Shown: positions 1 through 8,015 of the stretch, in pieces
How the letters are laid out: each line of letters opens with the position of its first letter
Numbering within the stretch: the first letter of the stretch is position 1
Source: a bacterium
GTDB taxonomy: Bacteria; Sumerlaeota; Sumerlaeia; MVZB01
Reading direction: 5' to 3'
Assembly: GCA_021372575.1 (NCBI GenBank)
Contig: JAJFUE010000043.1
Span: 1 to 32,470, forward strand
Length of the DNA stretch: 32,470 nt
The notes under the pieces: generated by a model
What the model was told of the DNA's origin: nothing
The model's input: only the letters and a program-made list of their open reading frames with translations
Database searches by the model: none
Translations under genes and position numbers: made by a program

Positions 1-420
1 CGCGAAAGAAATGGACCACGGGTTTCTTCCGCTCTTTCAGAGCTTCCTAACGTGATGCGATTCTGACCTGGGGCGTCGCTTCGCTTTGCCCCAGGCTATA
101 TTCTTGTTGCGCTTTCAGCGCGCGCTTTTCACCATGCGCTCGCAACAACCGATTACCTACGCGCGAAACACATACGTTGGTCACCCCCGGCTACAACCTG
201 CCGGCCCTTCGGGCCTGGATTGTTTTTGAAATCATTTGGCCACAGCTTGAACTAAGAATTTTCGTAATAGCACCAGCCTTCGCGAGAGGCTTCGGCTGGC
301 ACGACGAGCACGAACATCTGAAATCAAATCGATTACGATTACGATTACGAGCACGAGCACGAGCACGAACCGATAACTTTCGCCAAGCGCTCTAATTGGG
401 TGCGATTGCGATGGATGCCT
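1..420. repeat. Non-coding cluster of hairpins and a hexanucleotide repeat
   Basis: No credible gene is seen here. The stretch is a series of inverted repeats: CCTGGGGC (67-74) with GCCCCAGG (88-95), TTGTTGCG (104-111) with CGCAACAA (141-148), GGCCC (203-207) with GGGCC (211-215), and CCAGCC (273-278) with GGCTGG (294-299). It ends in a hexamer tract, three GATTAC units (331-348) then three GAGCAC units (349-366). The first hairpin has a loop containing GCTTCGCT, like the CCCAGGG/CCCTGGG hairpin at 32374-32402 in the right-end element, so both may be pieces of one genome-wide repeat family. The short reading frames here are arginine-rich by-products of the repeats. Confidence 0.6.
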
Positions 421-454
421 GGAAAAAAATCACCCCGGCGCAGAGGCCGGGGTG
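421..454 (-). terminator. Rho-independent terminator of the cold-shock gene
   Basis: A perfect 9-bp stem, CACCCCGGC (431-439) with GCCGGGGTG (446-454), has a 6-nt loop. On the minus strand it is followed by a run of T (the A run at 423-429). It lies about 70 bp after the stop of the cold-shock gene. Confidence 0.85.
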
Positions 455-524
455 GTTGTGCAAAACTCCGACATGGCGGCCGAAGGACGCGATGCCGTCA
501 GGAAATGTGCGATACGATGGCGGG

Positions 525-743
525 TCAGCTTACGTTCGACGTATTGACCCGCACGACATTGATTGCCTTGTCGCCTTTGGGGCCATCGACGATTTCGAAC
601 TCGACCGCCTCGCCTTTGACAAGCGTGCGATAGCCATCGCCCTGGATGTCCGAGTAATAGACGAAAACGTCCTTGCCGTCATCGCGCTCGATGAAGCCCC
701 ATCCCTTTTTGTCGTGAAAGAACTTAACTTTACCGATCGCCAT
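525..743 (-). CDS. csp: Cold-shock domain protein (CspA family)
   Basis: This 72-residue protein is essentially one cold-shock domain (OB fold) that binds single-stranded RNA and DNA in the cytoplasm, typically melting mRNA structure. It starts MAIGKVKFFH, carries an RNP1-type motif KGWGFI and an RNP2-like motif DVFVYYSDI, and ends in the usual GDKAINVV segment. The second motif has Tyr where many family members have His (VFVHYS). The start is supported by a GAGGGG ribosome-binding site about 9 nt upstream. The gene stands alone on the minus strand with its own terminator and a possible long leader. Family assignment is secure. Whether it is cold-induced or constitutive cannot be told from the sequence. 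Confidence 0.95.
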   Translation of the reverse strand: MAIGKVKFFHDKKGWGFIERDDGKDVFVYYSDIQGDGYRTLVKGEAVEFEIVDGPKGDKAINVVRVNTSNVS

Positions 744-790
744 GGGAAAATCCCCTCAATCAACTGAATAGTTCGGCCATCGACTCGCCA

Positions 791-844
791 TCACGGCAGC
801 GGAAATCCGTGAGCCCCTCGGGTGCGGCGGCGGCGCGAACACAT
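791..844 (-). CDS. Possible 17-codon leader ORF upstream of the cold-shock gene
   Basis: On the minus strand an ATG (844-842) sits 6 nt behind a perfect AGGAGG. It opens a 17-residue frame beginning MCSRRRRTRG and ending PLP before TGA (793-791). It lies 47 bp upstream of the csp start, within the presumed 5' leader. The strong ribosome-binding site is what makes it worth listing. The arginine-rich content is also what GC-rich non-coding DNA gives by chance, so translation is unproven. Confidence 0.3.
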   Translation of the reverse strand: MCSRRRRTRGAHGFPLP

Positions 845-918
845 CTCCTGCCTCCTCAAGAAACGTCATGCGCGGACAGCAAAAACGCGCAAAACATCCT
901 TCCGCTGTTTAATGGGTA

Positions 919-950
919 ATCATACTTCCATTATCGGGGTTGCCGGTCAA
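919..950 (-). promoter_or_regulatory. Candidate promoter for the cold-shock gene
   Basis: On the minus strand TTGACC (complement of 945-950) and TATGAT (complement of 919-924) resemble sigma-70 -35 and -10 boxes. The spacing is 20 bp, longer than ideal. If used, the transcript would have a leader of roughly 170 nt, similar to the long structured leaders known for cspA genes. Weak evidence. Confidence 0.25.
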
Positions 951-1359
951 GCCAAATCTGTCAAGAAATGATGTCAGATTACGACCATGTAGGTTTTTCA
1001 GGCGCCGTGTCCGGAAGCCGAAAAAATCCCGTTTCCGGTGCCTGAAATGGCGCCTGCGCGCGCAACATGACTTGTATCAATTTTTTGTTCATGGGCCGCG
1101 CCTGCATTCGAGCGGCTTGCCTCAAGAATAGGGTCGCATTGAGATGATTGTCATTTTTTCCCTGATCCGATTCACGAATCACGATCCACGATCCACTTTA
1201 CCTTGACTTTGTGGATTCATGAATTAAGCTGGTAAGGCTAGGTATATCCCGGGCGTTTGCATACGCACCGGACCATCGGCGGGGCGTTCATGAGGCCGCC
1301 GCTGATGGGTGAAAGCAGGATTCCAGTTCTCTCATAAAAAGCCACAGGAGGCGAAAATC
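951..1359. other. Gap between csp and gap: inverted repeat and heptamer tract, no gene
   Basis: I see no convincing coding region. It contains an inverted repeat, CAGGCGCC (999-1006) with GGCGCCTG (1049-1056), and a four-unit heptanucleotide repeat at 1170-1197. An AT-richer stretch at 1197-1250 precedes gap and probably holds its promoter, but no well-spaced -35/-10 pair could be fixed. The gap ribosome-binding site AGGAGG lies at 1346-1351. Confidence 0.5.
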
Positions 1360-2373
<1,014 letters not shown>

Positions 2374-2395
2374 GCTTCAACGATCAATAAGCAAG

Positions 2396-2436
2396 GGGGC
2401 GCGGGTAGCGCAAAGCGCCCGCGCCCCATTTTTTAT
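2396..2436 (+). terminator. Rho-independent terminator after gap
   Basis: A perfect 10-bp GC stem, GGGGCGCGGG (2396-2405) with CCCGCGCCCC (2418-2427), has a 12-nt loop and is followed by a T run (2429-2434). Confidence 0.93.
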
Positions 2437-2501
2437 AATAGTCCTGAGTCCTGAGTTTTTACGCGCTCGTGCTTGATGCAGAAGCCCGAGCATCAGCGAG
2501 G

Positions 2502-2537
2502 GACTCCCATAGGACCCATAAGACCCATAAGACCCAT
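2502..2537 (+). repeat. Nonamer tandem repeat, four units
   Basis: Four consecutive 9-bp units, GACTCCCAT, AGGACCCAT, AAGACCCAT and AAGACCCAT, lie just before the tpiA ribosome-binding site. They belong to the same consensus as the tracts at 3333-3377 and 9819-9863. Confidence 0.85.
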
Positions 2538-2564
2538 TCTTCGAATTCCAAGGAGATTCCCCCC

Positions 2565-3317
2565 ATGCGCAAGCAGATCGTCGCCGGAAACTGGAAAATG
2601 CACATGACCCCCAGCGAAGGCGCCAAGCTCATCGCCGACCTCATCCCGCTCGTCCAGGGCGCCAAGTGCGACGTCGTCGTCGCCCCGACCTTCACTGGCC
2701 TTGACCGCGCCTCGCAGGCGCTCAAGGGCAGCGGCATCGGCCTCGGCGCCCAGAACGTCTATTGGGAAGCCAAGGGCGCCTTCACGGGCGAAATCGCCCT
2801 CGGCATGCTCGAGGACCTCGGCGTCAAATATGTGATCGTCGGCCACAGCGAGCGCCGGCAGTATTTCGGCGAGACCGACGAGACCGTCAACAAGCGCGTC
2901 AAGTGCGTGCTGGCCGGCGGGCTCACCCCGATCATGTGCGTCGGCGAAACCCTTGCCCAGCGCGAGGCCGGCAAGACGGCCGACGTCGTCAAGACCCAGG
3001 TTCGCGGCGGCCTCGCCGGCCTGACCGCCGATCAGGTCGCCGGCATGGTCATCGCCTACGAGCCGGTCTGGGCGATCGGCACGGGCAAAGTCGCCACGAC
3101 CCAGCAGGCGCAAGAAGTCCACGCGATCATCCGTGGCCTCGTCGCCGAACTTTACACCCAGTCGGTCGCCGATCAGGTCCGCATCCAGTACGGCGGCAGC
3201 GTCAAGCCCGACAACGCGGTCGAACTGCTGGCCCAGGCCGACATCGACGGCGCGCTCGTTGGCGGCGCCGCCCTCAAGGCCCACGACTTCGCGGCCATCT
3301 GCAACGCGTCGAAGTAA
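2565..3317 (+). CDS. tpiA: Triosephosphate isomerase
   Basis: This 250-residue TIM-barrel enzyme interconverts dihydroxyacetone phosphate and glyceraldehyde-3-phosphate in the cytoplasm. Lys11 lies in GNWKMH, the electrophilic His94 in VGHSERR, the catalytic-base Glu166 in [11 protein letters not shown], and the phosphate-binding glycines in YGGSVKPDN. All key residues are present and the length is normal. The ATG at 2565 is preceded by AAGGAGA. An in-frame upstream start would translate the nonamer repeat tract (THKTHKTH) and is rejected. It lies downstream of gap, but the terminator between them argues for its own promoter. Confidence 0.98.
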   Translation: MRKQIVAGNWKMHMTPSEGAKLIADLIPLVQGAKCDVVVAPTFTGLDRASQALKGSGIGLGAQNVYWEAKGAFTGEIALGMLEDLGVKYVIVGHSERRQYFGETDETVNKRVKCVLAGGLTPIMCVGETLAQREAGKTADVVKTQVRGGLAGLTADQVAGMVIAYEPVWAIGTGKVATTQQAQEVHAIIRGLVAELYTQSVADQVRIQYGGSVKPDNAVELLAQADIDGALVGGAALKAHDFAAICNASK

Positions 3318-3332
3318 GGTCAAACCAATCAC

Positions 3333-3377
3333 GGGTCCTATAGGTCTGATAAGTCCTATAGGTCCTATAGGACCCAC
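3333..3377 (+). repeat. Nonamer tandem repeat, five units
   Basis: Five 9-bp units, GGGTCCTAT, AGGTCTGAT, AAGTCCTAT, AGGTCCTAT and AGGACCCAC, lie between tpiA and the histidine kinase gene. They are followed directly by a heptamer tract (3384-3404). Confidence 0.85.
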
Positions 3378-3383
3378 TGTTCG

Positions 3384-3404
3384 CACTCAGGACTCAGGAC
3401 TCAG
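3384..3404 (+). repeat. Heptamer tandem repeat
   Basis: About three 7-bp units of ACTCAGG/GGACTCA type lie immediately upstream of the histidine kinase start. A shorter version (GTCCTGA twice, at about 2441-2454) follows the gap terminator. Confidence 0.75.
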
Positions 3405-3438
3405 CACTACTTTGGACCATAACCAGCCATACCCCTCG

Positions 3439-4698
3439 ATGCCCTCGGTGATCCCCACGGCATCCTGTCCCGAGGTTCTTCACCAGACCCTCGAAGGGTT
3501 GCTCGAGATCAGCAACCTGGTCGGCTCGGTCATGCTCCTGGACGACATCCTGGACCGCATCGTCCAGATCGCGTCGGGCCTCATCGGCGTGCCGGTCTGC
3601 TCGATTTACCTGCTCGACGACCAGGGTCGCGCCGTGCTGCGCAGCACGTGGGGCCTCGAGTCGGATCTCAAGGGCAAGGTCGTGTTCGAGCCGGGCCAGG
3701 GGATCGTCGGCACCGTCCTCCAGACGCGCCAGACCGTGGCGCTCGAGGACAGCACGCGCGACCCGCGTTACCGTCCGCTGCCGTCGAGCCTTTCGCACGG
3801 CTACCGCGCCTACATTTGCACGCCCATGCTCATCCGCGACGAGCTCGTCGGCGTCATGACCGCGCGCAAGTCCCAGGTCTATGCCTTCAACCACGACGAG
3901 ATCATCTTCTTCGAGACGATCTGCAAGCAGGTCGCGATCCTCATCGAGAAGGCCCGCATTTACGACGACAAGATTCAGGCCGAGCGCCTCGCGGCCGTCG
4001 CCGTCTCGCTCTCCGGCGTCGCCCATTACATCAAGAACGTCCTCCTCACGATGCAGGGCGGCGAATACCTCGTCGAGCGCGGCATCGAGCAGGGCGCCCT
4101 CGACCGCATCCGCGACGGCTGGAGCGTCCTCAAGCGCGCCAACGGCAAGATCCGCGGCCTCGTTGAGAACATCCTCAATTACTGCCGCCAGAACGAGCCC
4201 AATTTCCGCCGCGTGGACCTCAACGCGATGATCCTGGACATGGTCCAGACCATCGGCGATTCCGCCCGCGAGCGCAAGGTCGAGCTCGCCACGAGCCTCG
4301 ACCCGCAGGTCGGCGAGGTGTGGGTCGATTCCGAGCAGATTTACGACGGCCTGCTCAACCTCGTCACCAACGCCATCGACGCCATCCCCGACGGTCGCGG
4401 CGGTCGCGTGCGCATCCTTACCGAGCGCCTCGAGGGCCGCCATCAGGTCCTCATCGACGTCAGCGACGACGGCACCGGCATCCCCGAGGATGTGCGCGAA
4501 AAGATCTTCAACCTGTTCTTCTCGACCAAGGGCCGCAAGGGCACGGGCATCGGCCTGGCCGCCACGCGCAAAATCGTCCAGGACCACGGCGGCACGATCG
4601 AGCTCACGACCGTCCCCGGCGAAGGCACGACGTTCTCGATCTACCTGCCGACCAACGCCAACGACATGACCCACGCCGCCCCGGTTGCCGGGGAGTAA
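3439..4698 (+). CDS. GAF-domain sensor histidine kinase
   Basis: A 419-residue cytoplasmic kinase with no transmembrane helix or signal peptide. Residues about 20-175 look like a GAF sensor domain (ILDRIVQIASGLIGVPVCSI, then GQGIVGTVLQTRQTV and a CTPMLIRDELVGVM core). A dimerisation/phosphoacceptor region follows, with His196 in GVAHYIKN. The ATPase domain has the N box around Asn307/Asn311 (LLNLVTNAIDAI), G1 at DVSDDGTGIPE (Asp343, Asp344), an F box at NLFFSTKG and G2 at GTGIGLAATRKIV. No receiver domain is fused and no response regulator is adjacent, so its partner is elsewhere. No strong ribosome-binding site precedes the ATG at 3439. A TTG at 3412 is an alternative start. The signal it senses is unknown. 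Confidence 0.93.
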   Translation: MPSVIPTASCPEVLHQTLEGLLEISNLVGSVMLLDDILDRIVQIASGLIGVPVCSIYLLDDQGRAVLRSTWGLESDLKGKVVFEPGQGIVGTVLQTRQTVALEDSTRDPRYRPLPSSLSHGYRAYICTPMLIRDELVGVMTARKSQVYAFNHDEIIFFETICKQVAILIEKARIYDDKIQAERLAAVAVSLSGVAHYIKNVLLTMQGGEYLVERGIEQGALDRIRDGWSVLKRANGKIRGLVENILNYCRQNEPNFRRVDLNAMILDMVQTIGDSARERKVELATSLDPQVGEVWVDSEQIYDGLLNLVTNAIDAIPDGRGGRVRILTERLEGRHQVLIDVSDDGTGIPEDVREKIFNLFFSTKGRKGTGIGLAATRKIVQDHGGTIELTTVPGEGTTFSIYLPTNANDMTHAAPVAGE

Positions 4699-4745
4699 TA
4701 AAATCGGGCAACGCGTGATATTGGTCGATCTGCATCTTATCTTCC

Positions 4746-4789
4746 TTGATATGACCTCCCCTGAGAGTGCATACTATAGGTGTGCACTC
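4746..4789 (+). promoter_or_regulatory. Promoter and inverted-repeat operator of the toxin-antitoxin pair
   Basis: GAGTGCA (4765-4771) and TGCACTC (4783-4789) form a perfect 7-bp inverted repeat with an 11-bp spacer, just upstream of the antitoxin ribosome-binding site (GGAGG, 4790-4794). TTGATA (4746-4751) and CATACT (4770-4775), 18 bp apart, fit a sigma-70 promoter, with the -10 box at the edge of the inverted repeat. Autorepression by the antitoxin-toxin complex is known for such modules and is inferred here. Confidence 0.6.
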
Positions 4790-4802
4790 GGAGGTTGTCG
4801 TC

Positions 4803-5048
4803 ATGAAAGCCACGCTTTTGGATATGCGCCGGAATCCCAGGAAAATTCTGGATGCGATCGCACGCAATGAGACGGTTTCGCTGACGAGCCGCGGCAAACC
4901 GGTCGCGCGCATCGAGCCGATCGCAAAGGGAAAGCGTCCCACCGCCGGCAAGCACGCGGCCGTTGGAATCTGGGCCGACCGCGCCGACATGGCCGATCCT
5001 TCCGCCTACGTCCGCAATCTGCGCAAAGGCCGTTTCGATGCTCTTTGA
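4803..5048 (+). CDS. Phd/YefM-family antitoxin
   Basis: An 81-residue protein with an N-terminal Phd/YefM-like DNA-binding fold: it opens MKATLLDMRRNP, and EIV-type strands are replaced by ETVSLTSRGKPVARIEPI at residues 28-45. The C-terminal part (about 55-81) is rich in charged residues with AYVRNLRKGRFDAL at the end, the usual toxin-wrapping tail. It should neutralise the PIN toxin encoded next and repress the pair. GGAGG lies 8 nt before the ATG. Its last 11 bp overlap the toxin gene, so the two are translationally coupled. Family assignment rests on motif pattern and on the partner gene. Confidence 0.88.
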   Translation: MKATLLDMRRNPRKILDAIARNETVSLTSRGKPVARIEPIAKGKRPTAGKHAAVGIWADRADMADPSAYVRNLRKGRFDAL

Positions 5049-5415
5049 TACCGATGTGCTCATCTGGAACCTTCGCGCCAATAAACGCGCATCCGCCGCC
5101 ATCGACGCCGCGGATGTATTGGAATTGTCGATCGTCACTTTCATGGAATTGCTTCACGGCGCGCGTGATCGCAAGGAACTGCGCGTTATCAAATCGTTCC
5201 TCGCGGATCTTGGCTTTACCATCCTTCCTTTGACCGAAGACATCGGCCATCGCGCCTCGATTTACATTGAGGAATACGGCCTCAAATCGAACATCGGGAT
5301 TGCCGACGCCCTCATCGCCGCCACCGCCGTCGAGCGTCAAACCGTTCTCTGCACCGGCAACATTAAAGATTATCGCTCGATCGCAGAGCTTCAGTTGAAG
5401 CCGTTCCGTCCATAA
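5038..5415 (+). CDS. vapC: VapC-type PIN-domain ribonuclease toxin
   Basis: A 125-residue PIN domain. The acidic metal-binding residues expected of VapC are present: Asp4 (with Asp6) in MLFDTDVLIW, Glu37 in TFMELLHG, Asp90 in NIGIADALIAA, and the late TGNIKDY motif with Asn108 and Asp111. VapC toxins are Mg-dependent endoribonucleases that cut tRNA or rRNA to halt growth. The specific target here cannot be read from sequence. The ATG at 5038 overlaps the antitoxin reading frame by 11 bp, typical of this arrangement. All catalytic positions are intact, so the toxin is probably active. Confidence 0.93.
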   Translation: MLFDTDVLIWNLRANKRASAAIDAADVLELSIVTFMELLHGARDRKELRVIKSFLADLGFTILPLTEDIGHRASIYIEEYGLKSNIGIADALIAATAVERQTVLCTGNIKDYRSIAELQLKPFRP

Positions 5416-5467
5416 AACCTGAACTTTGCCGTTTGACGTCGCCGCCTTCCGCCCGTACGATGGCGGC

Positions 5468-7909
5468 ATGAACATCCGCGATCGCCTACGCTCTCCGCTC
5501 CTCGCTCTCGCCGTTCTTCTGCTGGCGCCGTTCGCCCCCATCCTGCTGTTCCCCGGCGGCCGGGTCCTCGGCAACGAATGGGGCGACAACCCCGCGATGT
5601 TTTATTACATCAATGAATTCGCGGGCCGCTGCTGGCGCGAGGGCGTCATTCCGTTGTGGAACCCGCACGTCATGCTCGGCGTGCCGTTCCTCGGTGAAGG
5701 CCAGGCCGCCATCTTTCACCCGCTTTCAACGCTTTTCGTTTTCCTGCCGACCGGCGTCGCGATCAACTGGCTTGCCGCGTTGAGCTTCGTGCTGACGGGC
5801 CTGTTTTTCCACGGCTGGTTGCGCGCGCTGAAGCTCTCAAAGGCCGCGGCGTGCTTCGGCGCGCTGATCTGGTGTTATTCCAACGTGATCGTCGTGCGCA
5901 TCTACGCCGGTCACCTGAGCATCCTGCTCACGCTCATCGAAATGCCCCTGATCCTCATGTTGTGGGAACGCTGGCGCGCGTCGCGCCGCATTGCCTTTCT
6001 CGCCGGCATTCCGTTCGCCTACGGCTTCATGATCGCGGCCGGCTACCCGCAGCTGCTCTACACCTTCTCGCTGTTTTTCCTCGTTTACGTCCTGATCGGA
6101 TCGGCGCTGGCGTGCGCGTCCAAGTCTTCCGCGCGCCGCGAAGGCATCGATATTCTTCTGCTCGGCGTGTGCATCGTTCTCGGCGCGGGGATCGGCGCTG
6201 TTCAGCTTTTGCCGTCGGCCGATTACGCGGCGCAGTCCATGCGCCAGAATCCCTCGCTCGAGTTCAGCGGCACGTTCTCGTTCATCCCCGGCAACATCGT
6301 CACCATCCTCGCGCCGCGATTTTTCGGCTACGGCAGCGACCCCGCGTTGACCGAGTATTACTGGCGATCCGGCAATTACTGGGAAATGACGCTCTACATC
6401 GGCATGCTGCCCCTCATGCTGATCGTGCCGGGACTCATGGCCGCGCCGCGCCGCCGCGCGATCGTGTTCGGTTCATGTGCCGCGCTCTTTTCCCTCATCG
6501 CGCTTGGCCGTTTCACGCCGCTCTTTCCGATAATTTTTGACTATGTTCCTGGTTTTAAGCTCTTCCGCGGGCCTTCCAAGTACATCCTGGTCACCGAGTT
6601 CTGCCTGGTCACGCTGGCCGCCTTCGGGCTCGACGGCATCCTCAAGGAACTCGAGACCGGCGCGCGCAAACTGCTCAAAATCGGGCTCGCCTCCGGCGCC
6701 GTCCTGCTAGTGTGCCTCGCGTTTCTTTATGTTCACAACATCGTCGGCGCGCTCGAGCCCGAATCCAACTGGATCCAGTTGATGCGCCGCAGCCTCCGCC
6801 ATGGCTTGGATCTCCCGGACATGGGCATCATCGCGAATCTTGTCGGTTGGGCGGCCCGCGAACTGGCGCGCTCGGCCGTGATGTGCGTCCTCGCGCTCGC
6901 CGCGCTTGCTTGCGCGTGGAAAATTCGTTCGCGCCGCCTGCTTGTCTCGATTCTGCTCCCCGTCCTGCTCCTCGACCTGCTGACCGTCTTCGTCCCGCTG
7001 TTGCGGACGTATGACGAAAAAATCGTGGCGATCCCCGGCAAGCTCGTGAAGGCCGTCAAGCCGGCCGTTTATCCACCGCGCGTGTTTTGCCCGGGATGGC
7101 TCTGCAACAGCGTGATCCACCACGGCCTGAGCTCGCCCTCGGGTTACACTGGCAACACGCTCGCCCGTTACAATACCTTCGTGAACCAGATGAAAGGCCG
7201 GCCGTTCGACACCCCCGAACTCGAGGATCCGATCCCATTCTACATACCCGGCCTCGAGTTCCTCTCCGCCGAAGCCGAATTCCTTCCCACGGCCAGGCTC
7301 GATCCCTCGGTGAGTTCGACGGGTCAATTCCAGGACGGCACAAAGTCGTTCATCCCGCTGCCGATGAGCCACCCGCGCGCATGGCTCGCGGCATCGCCCG
7401 TGTCGGTGGACGTCGCTGACCGGGCCCGTGATTACGTCCTGAATCCGAAAAACGATTTGCGCAATCATGCCGTCATCGAGTCTTCATCCGCGGGATTGCA
7501 ATCCAAACCGCTTGCGCCCGGCGAAGCCGTGGCATTCGTCAGTTTCAATCCGACCCGCGTCGAGTTGCAAACCACCGCCACCCAGCCGCGCGTCCTTGTT
7601 CTTTCTGAAATGTATGAGCGCAATTGGACGGCCACGGTCAACGGCGCGCCCGCAGAGGTGTTCCCGGCCAATTACCTCCTGCGCGGCGTCAAGGTTCCCG
7701 CCGGCCCCTCCCGCGTCGTTTTCGAATACCGCCCCAAGTCCTTCCGCGCCGGCGCAATGATTTCCCTGGCATCGATCGCCTTGCTCATCGGCCTGGTCTC
7801 GTTTGCCTCGGCTCGCAAGCTCGCGTTGCCAGAGCCCGTTACCGAACCCGCCCCCCAACCGGCGCCCATCGCGCCTCCGCGCCCCCGCAAAAAACGAAGA
7901 TCCCATTGA
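5468..7909 (+). CDS. YfhO-like polytopic membrane protein
   Basis: An 813-residue integral membrane protein with about a dozen hydrophobic helices through residue ~520, then a soluble C-terminal region and a final helix near residues 770-790 before a basic Pro/Arg/Lys tail. The early loop with GDNPAMFYYINEF and IPLWNPHVMLGVPFLGEGQ, and the C-terminal segment LVLSEMYERNWTATVNG followed by a VPAGPSRVVFEYRP stretch, fit the YfhO family. These resemble GT-C-type glycosyltransferases and in Firmicutes help glycosylate lipoteichoic acid. A lipid-linked sugar transferase role is plausible but unproven. The ATG at 5468 is preferred to an in-frame TTG at 5426. It lies 52 bp after vapC and seems unrelated to it. 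Confidence 0.85.
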   Translation: MNIRDRLRSPLLALAVLLLAPFAPILLFPGGRVLGNEWGDNPAMFYYINEFAGRCWREGVIPLWNPHVMLGVPFLGEGQAAIFHPLSTLFVFLPTGVAINWLAALSFVLTGLFFHGWLRALKLSKAAACFGALIWCYSNVIVVRIYAGHLSILLTLIEMPLILMLWERWRASRRIAFLAGIPFAYGFMIAAGYPQLLYTFSLFFLVYVLIGSALACASKSSARREGIDILLLGVCIVLGAGIGAVQLLPSADYAAQSMRQNPSLEFSGTFSFIPGNIVTILAPRFFGYGSDPALTEYYWRSGNYWEMTLYIGMLPLMLIVPGLMAAPRRRAIVFGSCAALFSLIALGRFTPLFPIIFDYVPGFKLFRGPSKYILVTEFCLVTLAAFGLDGILKELETGARKLLKIGLASGAVLLVCLAFLYVHNIVGALEPESNWIQLMRRSLRHGLDLPDMGIIANLVGWAARELARSAVMCVLALAALACAWKIRSRRLLVSILLPVLLLDLLTVFVPLLRTYDEKIVAIPGKLVKAVKPAVYPPRVFCPGWLCNSVIHHGLSSPSGYTGNTLARYNTFVNQMKGRPFDTPELEDPIPFYIPGLEFLSAEAEFLPTARLDPSVSSTGQFQDGTKSFIPLPMSHPRAWLAASPVSVDVADRARDYVLNPKNDLRNHAVIESSSAGLQSKPLAPGEAVAFVSFNPTRVELQTTATQPRVLVLSEMYERNWTATVNGAPAEVFPANYLLRGVKVPAGPSRVVFEYRPKSFRAGAMISLASIALLIGLVSFASARKLALPEPVTEPAPQPAPIAPPRPRKKRRSH

Positions 7910-7917
7910 CAGATTTT

Positions 7918-7953
7918 TGGTCCTTTAAGTCCCTCAGGTTCTTGACTCCTTCG
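7918..7953 (+). repeat. Degenerate nonamer repeat
   Basis: Four 9-bp units (TGGTCCTTT, AAGTCCCTC, AGGTTCTTG, ACTCCTTCG) resemble the AAGWCCCAT family but are degraded. They lie between the YfhO-like gene and the terminator of the permease gene. Confidence 0.5.
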
Positions 7954-7954
7954 A

Positions 7955-7986
7955 TCAAAAAAAGCGCCGGCATTTAACCGGCGCTT
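7955..7986 (-). terminator. Terminator of the APC permease gene
   Basis: A perfect 9-bp stem, AAGCGCCGG (7962-7970) with CCGGCGCTT (7978-7986), has a 7-nt loop. On the minus strand it is followed by a T run (A run at 7957-7963). It may also stop transcription from the plus-strand YfhO-like gene, although the T run on that side is poor. Confidence 0.85.
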
Positions 7987-8015
7987 CCTTCAACGTGTGT
8001 GTTGAGCCTCCCGGC

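Noticed and set aside
177-395. 72-residue frame ending in a repeated arginine/leucine run
   Set aside because: The repeat run is just the translated GATTAC/GAGCAC hexamer tract and there is no ribosome-binding site.
999-1056. CAGGCGCC/GGCGCCTG inverted repeat considered as a terminator
   Set aside because: It is 42 bp apart with no T run on either side, and no gene ends nearby.
3394-4674. Minus-strand open frame of 426 residues opposite the GAF histidine kinase
   Set aside because: Composition typical of antisense frames in GC-rich DNA; the kinase motifs lie on the plus strand.
5426-5467. TTG start at 5426 for the YfhO-like gene
   Set aside because: It would prepend 14 hydrophilic residues with no ribosome-binding site. 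The ATG at 5468 starts directly before the first basic-hydrophobic helix.
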